Origin: Rhodoferax sp. AJA081-3
GTDB lineage: Bacteria; Pseudomonadota; Gammaproteobacteria; Burkholderiales; Burkholderiaceae_C
Length of the DNA: 64,000 bases
Assembly: GCF_017798165.1 (NCBI RefSeq)
Contig: NZ_CP059068.1
Span: forward strand, 4,774,001 to 4,838,000
Reading direction: 5' to 3'
Numbering within the stretch: position 1 is the first letter of the stretch; the number at the start of each line of letters is the position of its first letter. Made by a program: the position numbers and the translations under genes. Positions 61,393-64,000 of this stretch are shown here, piece after piece. Below the pieces are notes generated by a model, which saw only the letters and a list, made by a program, of their open reading frames with translations, was not told the origin of the DNA and ran no database searches.

Positions 61393-62667
61393 ATGAAACG
61401 CTTTCTGCCCCCATTACTGCTCGGTTTGTCCTTCTTGCTGGGTGCGCCCGGCACTTCCATCGCCCAAGAGTCCGATACCTTTGTCCACGTCGCCCAAGGC
61501 AAACTCCATGTTGTTCAGGCCGGTGAAGGCCCCTACACCGTAGTTTTTGAAGCCGGTTTTGTCAGCGACCTGCGAGTCTGGAACAAGGTAGCCCCGGCGG
61601 TTGCCAAAAATGCACGCATCCTGGCCTATTCGCGCGCCGGGGTGGGCAAGTCGCCGGACCGTGGTCAAACCCTGAACCTGGTGCAGCATGCCGAAGAACT
61701 GCAGCAGCTCTTTGCCGCCGCCAAAGTCAAAACCCCCGTCATTCTGGTAGGCCACTCCTACGGCGGTTTTGTGGTGCGGCAATTTGCGGCGACCTATCCG
61801 AGCTTGGTGGCTGGTTTGGTCATGGTTGACCCGGCCCAGGAAACGCTGGAAGTGGAGCTCAAGAAGCTCGATGCCAGCAAGGTCGAAGAAGACCAAAAAC
61901 GCCTGGCCAGCCTGGCACCGCCCTCCGCCAAAGCCGACCTGGCCTTGGTGGAGGCCATCTTTGCACAGGCCAAGCTGCCAAACACAGCCACCTTGCCCGA
62001 TGTGCCCACTGTTGTGCTGACCTCGGTACAACCCACACGCAACAACCCGTTTTTTCAGGAAACGGCCCCCGCCTTGTTGGTCAAGCGTGATCTACACGCC
62101 CAGTTTGCCCGCCAGTTCTCGAACAGCACTCACACGGTCACCAGCCGCAGCAGCCACCATATTCAGTCGGATGAGCCCCATCTGGTGGTCGCCGCCATCC
62201 AACAGGTCATCACCAGCCTGACGGTGGAAGCAGAAAAACAAGCCCGCCAGAAAGCCAAACAGTTGGCACGCCAAGCGGTGATGGCGTCGCTGGAAAAGGC
62301 GGGTGCCGAGTTGCAGGCCAACCAGGCCCAGGCGGCCAAAGACACGGTGCACGCGGCGCTCAAGGCCTCCGCGTTTTCCGAGGCTGAGATCAACCAACTG
62401 GGCTTTGACGTGCTGGGCAAAGCCAAACAGCCCGTGTTGGCAGAGCTGGTGCTGGGCTTTAACGTGATCCAGTTCCCGCAGTCGGACAATGCCTATGACA
62501 GCCATGGCGAAGCCTTGCTGGAACTGCGCCGCCCGCTGGACGCCAAAGCGCAGTTCCTGAAAGCCGTAGAGCTAGGCAAGGCCAACTCACAACGTAGCCC
62601 CAAGGCACTGCGCGGTTTTGAGGAGAATCTGCAAAAGGCAGAGGCGGCCATCAAGGCGACGCCCTAA
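61393..62667 (+). CDS. secreted alpha/beta hydrolase with C-terminal helical extension
   Basis: 424 residues from the ATG at 61393. A signal peptide (about 1-24, ending SIAQE) leads into an alpha/beta hydrolase domain (about 28-265) with nucleophile Ser122 in VGHSYGG, an acid residue likely in MVDPAQE, and His in SRSSHHIQSDEP. The C-terminal region (about 270-424) is rich in Ala/Lys/Gln helices and ends with a tetratricopeptide-like repeat (NAYDSHGEALLELRRPLDAKAQFLKAVELG). It is the first gene behind the BlaI-type operator and precedes the repressor gene by 19 bp. Its substrate, perhaps an antibiotic, lactone or ester, is not known. Confidence 0.8.
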   Translation: MKRFLPPLLLGLSFLLGAPGTSIAQESDTFVHVAQGKLHVVQAGEGPYTVVFEAGFVSDLRVWNKVAPAVAKNARILAYSRAGVGKSPDRGQTLNLVQHAEELQQLFAAAKVKTPVILVGHSYGGFVVRQFAATYPSLVAGLVMVDPAQETLEVELKKLDASKVEEDQKRLASLAPPSAKADLALVEAIFAQAKLPNTATLPDVPTVVLTSVQPTRNNPFFQETAPALLVKRDLHAQFARQFSNSTHTVTSRSSHHIQSDEPHLVVAAIQQVITSLTVEAEKQARQKAKQLARQAVMASLEKAGAELQANQAQAAKDTVHAALKASAFSEAEINQLGFDVLGKAKQPVLAELVLGFNVIQFPQSDNAYDSHGEALLELRRPLDAKAQFLKAVELGKANSQRSPKALRGFEENLQKAEAAIKATP

Positions 62668-62686
62668 ACAGAACAAGGACCTACCT

Positions 62687-63073
62687 ATGGAAAAAGTCAG
62701 TATCGAAGACCTGCCCTGGCGCGAGCGCCAGGTGATGGACGTGGTCTACCGCCTGAACGAGGCGACCGCCACCCAGATTCAGGAACAACTGGAAGAGCCC
62801 CCCAGCAACTCCGCCATCCGCGCCATGCTCAGTCGGCTGGAGGAAAAGGGTGTGTTGACCCACCGGGAGGATGGCCAGCGCTACCTGTACAAAGCCGTTC
62901 AGGCAAAGAAAAAGGTGGCGGATTCTGCGTTGAAGAAATTGGTAGGCGTCTTTTTTAACGACTCGCCCACCTCGGCCGCCACCGCTTTGTTGGGCATGTC
63001 GGGCAAGCTCAGCGCGCAAGAGATAGACCAGTTGCAAGCCCTGATCGACAAGGCCAAACAAGAGGGGCGTTAG
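62687..63073 (+). CDS. BlaI/MecI/CopY-family transcriptional repressor
   Basis: 128 residues from the ATG at 62687, with AAGGA about nine bases upstream; the frame opens earlier without homology. The winged-helix domain (about 1-75) contains LPWRERQVMDVVYRLNEATATQIQEQLEE and NSAIRAMLSRLEEKGVLTHREDGQRYLYKA. The C-terminal dimerisation/cleavage region (about 80-128) contains KLVGVFFNDSPTSAATALL, where BlaR1-type proteases cut in BlaI relatives. It is likely the repressor that binds the operator at 61321-61364. It is followed after two bases by the sensor-protease gene. Confidence 0.9.
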   Translation: MEKVSIEDLPWRERQVMDVVYRLNEATATQIQEQLEEPPSNSAIRAMLSRLEEKGVLTHREDGQRYLYKAVQAKKKVADSALKKLVGVFFNDSPTSAATALLGMSGKLSAQEIDQLQALIDKAKQEGR

Positions 63074-63075
63074 CC

Positions 63076-64000
63076 ATGAACCCCGCGTCGCAGCCGTGGA
63101 CGGTGCTGGACCTGATCAGCGTGGTGAGCAAGAGCAGCGTGGTGCTGCTGGTCTTGTTGTTGGTCTTGGCCGTGTTGCGCCACCAGTCCGCCGCGCGCCG
63201 TGTGGTCGCAGCCCAGTTGGGCCTGGCTGCGCTGCTGGCTTTGCCCTTGGTCTGGAGCCTGTTGCCCAGTGCCACGGTGGCATTGCCGCTGGCCTGGTCC
63301 GCCGTGACCGATGCACCTCTGGTATTGCCAGATTTGCCGGGCCTTGCTGTGTTGGCCGCGCCGCCTTCGGGCGATGATGCGGATGGCATGTCTGTGCCCT
63401 TCGTGCTGGTGTGGGTGTATGCGGTGGTGGTAGGTTTGTTACTGCTGCAGTGGGGTATTGCCACTTTGCGTTTGGCGCGCTTGAAACAGGCACAGTCGGG
63501 TGTGGCGACAGACCCAGGTTTACATCCAGCACACCAGCGCTGGCTGGCCACACTGGAGCAATTGCGCGCAGCATTTGGCATCCAACGCCCGGTCCAACTG
63601 CTGGTGTCGGACCAGGTGCGCGCACCCGTCAGTTGGGGCGTGTTGCGCCCGGTCATATTGGTCGACACGGTCACGGTGCAGAACATTGCGCCCGATGACG
63701 TCTTACGCCACGAGCTGGCCCATATCGCCCGGTTGGACTGGCTGAGCCTGATGCTGGCGCGCATGGTGGTGGCCCTGTATTGGTTTCACCCTCTGGCCTG
63801 GCTGATGCTGCGGCAGCTGCAGTTCAACATGGAATGCGCCACCGATGACGCGGTGATAAAAACTGGGGGAGTGCCCTCGGCCTACGCCAAAACCTTGATC
63901 ACCATCTCGCAGTTGGCGCACCGCCCCGAGCGCTGGGTCACACCACTGGCAGCCCAAGGCAAGACCTTAGCCACCCGCATCATGGCCATTCTGGAGCCCC
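63076..64000 (+). CDS. M56 BlaR1-like sensor metallopeptidase, N-terminal part (truncated by window edge)
   Basis: 308 codons are visible from the ATG at 63076 to the window end. Several membrane helices are present, at about 14-35, 45-62 and 108-126, with a further one after the zinc site. The zinc site His212-Glu-Leu-Ala-His216 lies in a cytoplasmic loop typical of BlaR1/MecR1, and MECATDD supplies the third ligand region. In BlaR1 the extracellular C-terminal domain binds beta-lactam and triggers cleavage of the repressor. The sensing C-terminus is beyond the window, so the inducer is unknown. The gene is in an operon with BlaI-like and hydrolase genes. Confidence 0.88.
   Translation, partial: MNPASQPWTVLDLISVVSKSSVVLLVLLLVLAVLRHQSAARRVVAAQLGLAALLALPLVWSLLPSATVALPLAWSAVTDAPLVLPDLPGLAVLAAPPSGDDADGMSVPFVLVWVYAVVVGLLLLQWGIATLRLARLKQAQSGVATDPGLHPAHQRWLATLEQLRAAFGIQRPVQLLVSDQVRAPVSWGVLRPVILVDTVTVQNIAPDDVLRHELAHIARLDWLSLMLARMVVALYWFHPLAWLMLRQLQFNMECATDDAVIKTGGVPSAYAKTLITISQLAHRPERWVTPLAAQGKTLATRIMAILEP

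Noticed and set aside
1..64000. CRISPR array, tRNA, rRNA, insertion sequence or prophage
   Set aside because: No direct repeats with regular spacers, no cloverleaf-like or rRNA-like sequence, and no transposase, integrase or phage structural gene were seen on either strand.

Overview
The window is GC-rich, densely coded DNA (about 56 protein genes, no gap above 300 bases). It most likely comes from a betaproteobacterium of the order Burkholderiales, family Comamonadaceae or close (Rhodoferax/Polaromonas-like). The reasons are the ArgP/ArgO pair, YajQ-MurB and PlsY-YbaK neighbourhoods, a PEP-CTERM exported protein, several orphan family-3 solute-binding proteins, and a short interspersed repeat (TAGCCCCCG-N15-TAGCTA) of a type I associate with this family. 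The genus is inference. I see no rRNA, tRNA, CRISPR array, transposase or prophage.

Layout. 1-3.7 kb: truncated argO diverging from argP, an EamA exporter diverging from a GcvA-like LysR regulator, and a DUF488 gene. 3.7-7.3 kb (minus): a histidine kinase, a periplasmic solute-binding protein and a membrane diguanylate cyclase. 7.4-9.7 kb: an ABC-2 exporter. 9.9-14.3 kb: SDR plus aromatic aminotransferase, then an MFS exporter and a MerR regulator whose promoters share the same operator and a 19-bp spacer. 14.4-25.5 kb: mixed accessory genes, including an LRR-kinase fusion, a stand-alone Clp N-domain protein, a GNAT enzyme, a methyltransferase, hydrolases, a GAF-GGDEF cyclase, an MGMT-like gene without a canonical start, a LivK-type binding protein, an isochorismatase-fold protein lacking its cysteine, and a PEP-CTERM lectin-like protein. 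25.5-32.4 kb: pbpC (penicillin-binding protein 1C) and a divergent RND efflux pair. 32.4-38.1 kb: the yejABEF peptide/microcin C importer. 38-42.1 kb: an M50-like protease, a DUF4384 lipoprotein and a DctS/DctR-like two-component system. 42.2-48.2 kb: a 1996-residue alpha-2-macroglobulin with an intact thioester motif. 48.3-50.6 kb: three tandem solute-binding proteins. 50.7-56.3 kb: a histone-deacetylase-like enzyme, two divergent paralogous periplasmic caspase-fold proteins, and a FecR-domain protein coupled to one of them. 56.3-61.3 kb: TlpA-like, ybaK, plsY, a degenerate HD-GYP protein, a retropepsin, yajQ and murB. 61.3-64 kb: an alpha/beta hydrolase, BlaI-type repressor and BlaR1-type sensor operon (truncated at the window end) behind a 42-bp inverted-repeat operator.

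The strongest leads are: (1) the BlaI/BlaR1-like operon controlling a secreted hydrolase instead of a beta-lactamase; (2) the divergent caspase pair with its FecR partner; (3) five copies of a short repeat, two of them inside pbpC in the same reading frame, one supplying the membrane anchor; (4) the MerR/MFS switch with two matching operators; (5) a c-di-GMP theme: two cyclases, YajQ, and an HD-GYP pseudo-enzyme; (6) five orphan family-3 binding proteins without permeases, two of them beside cyclases.
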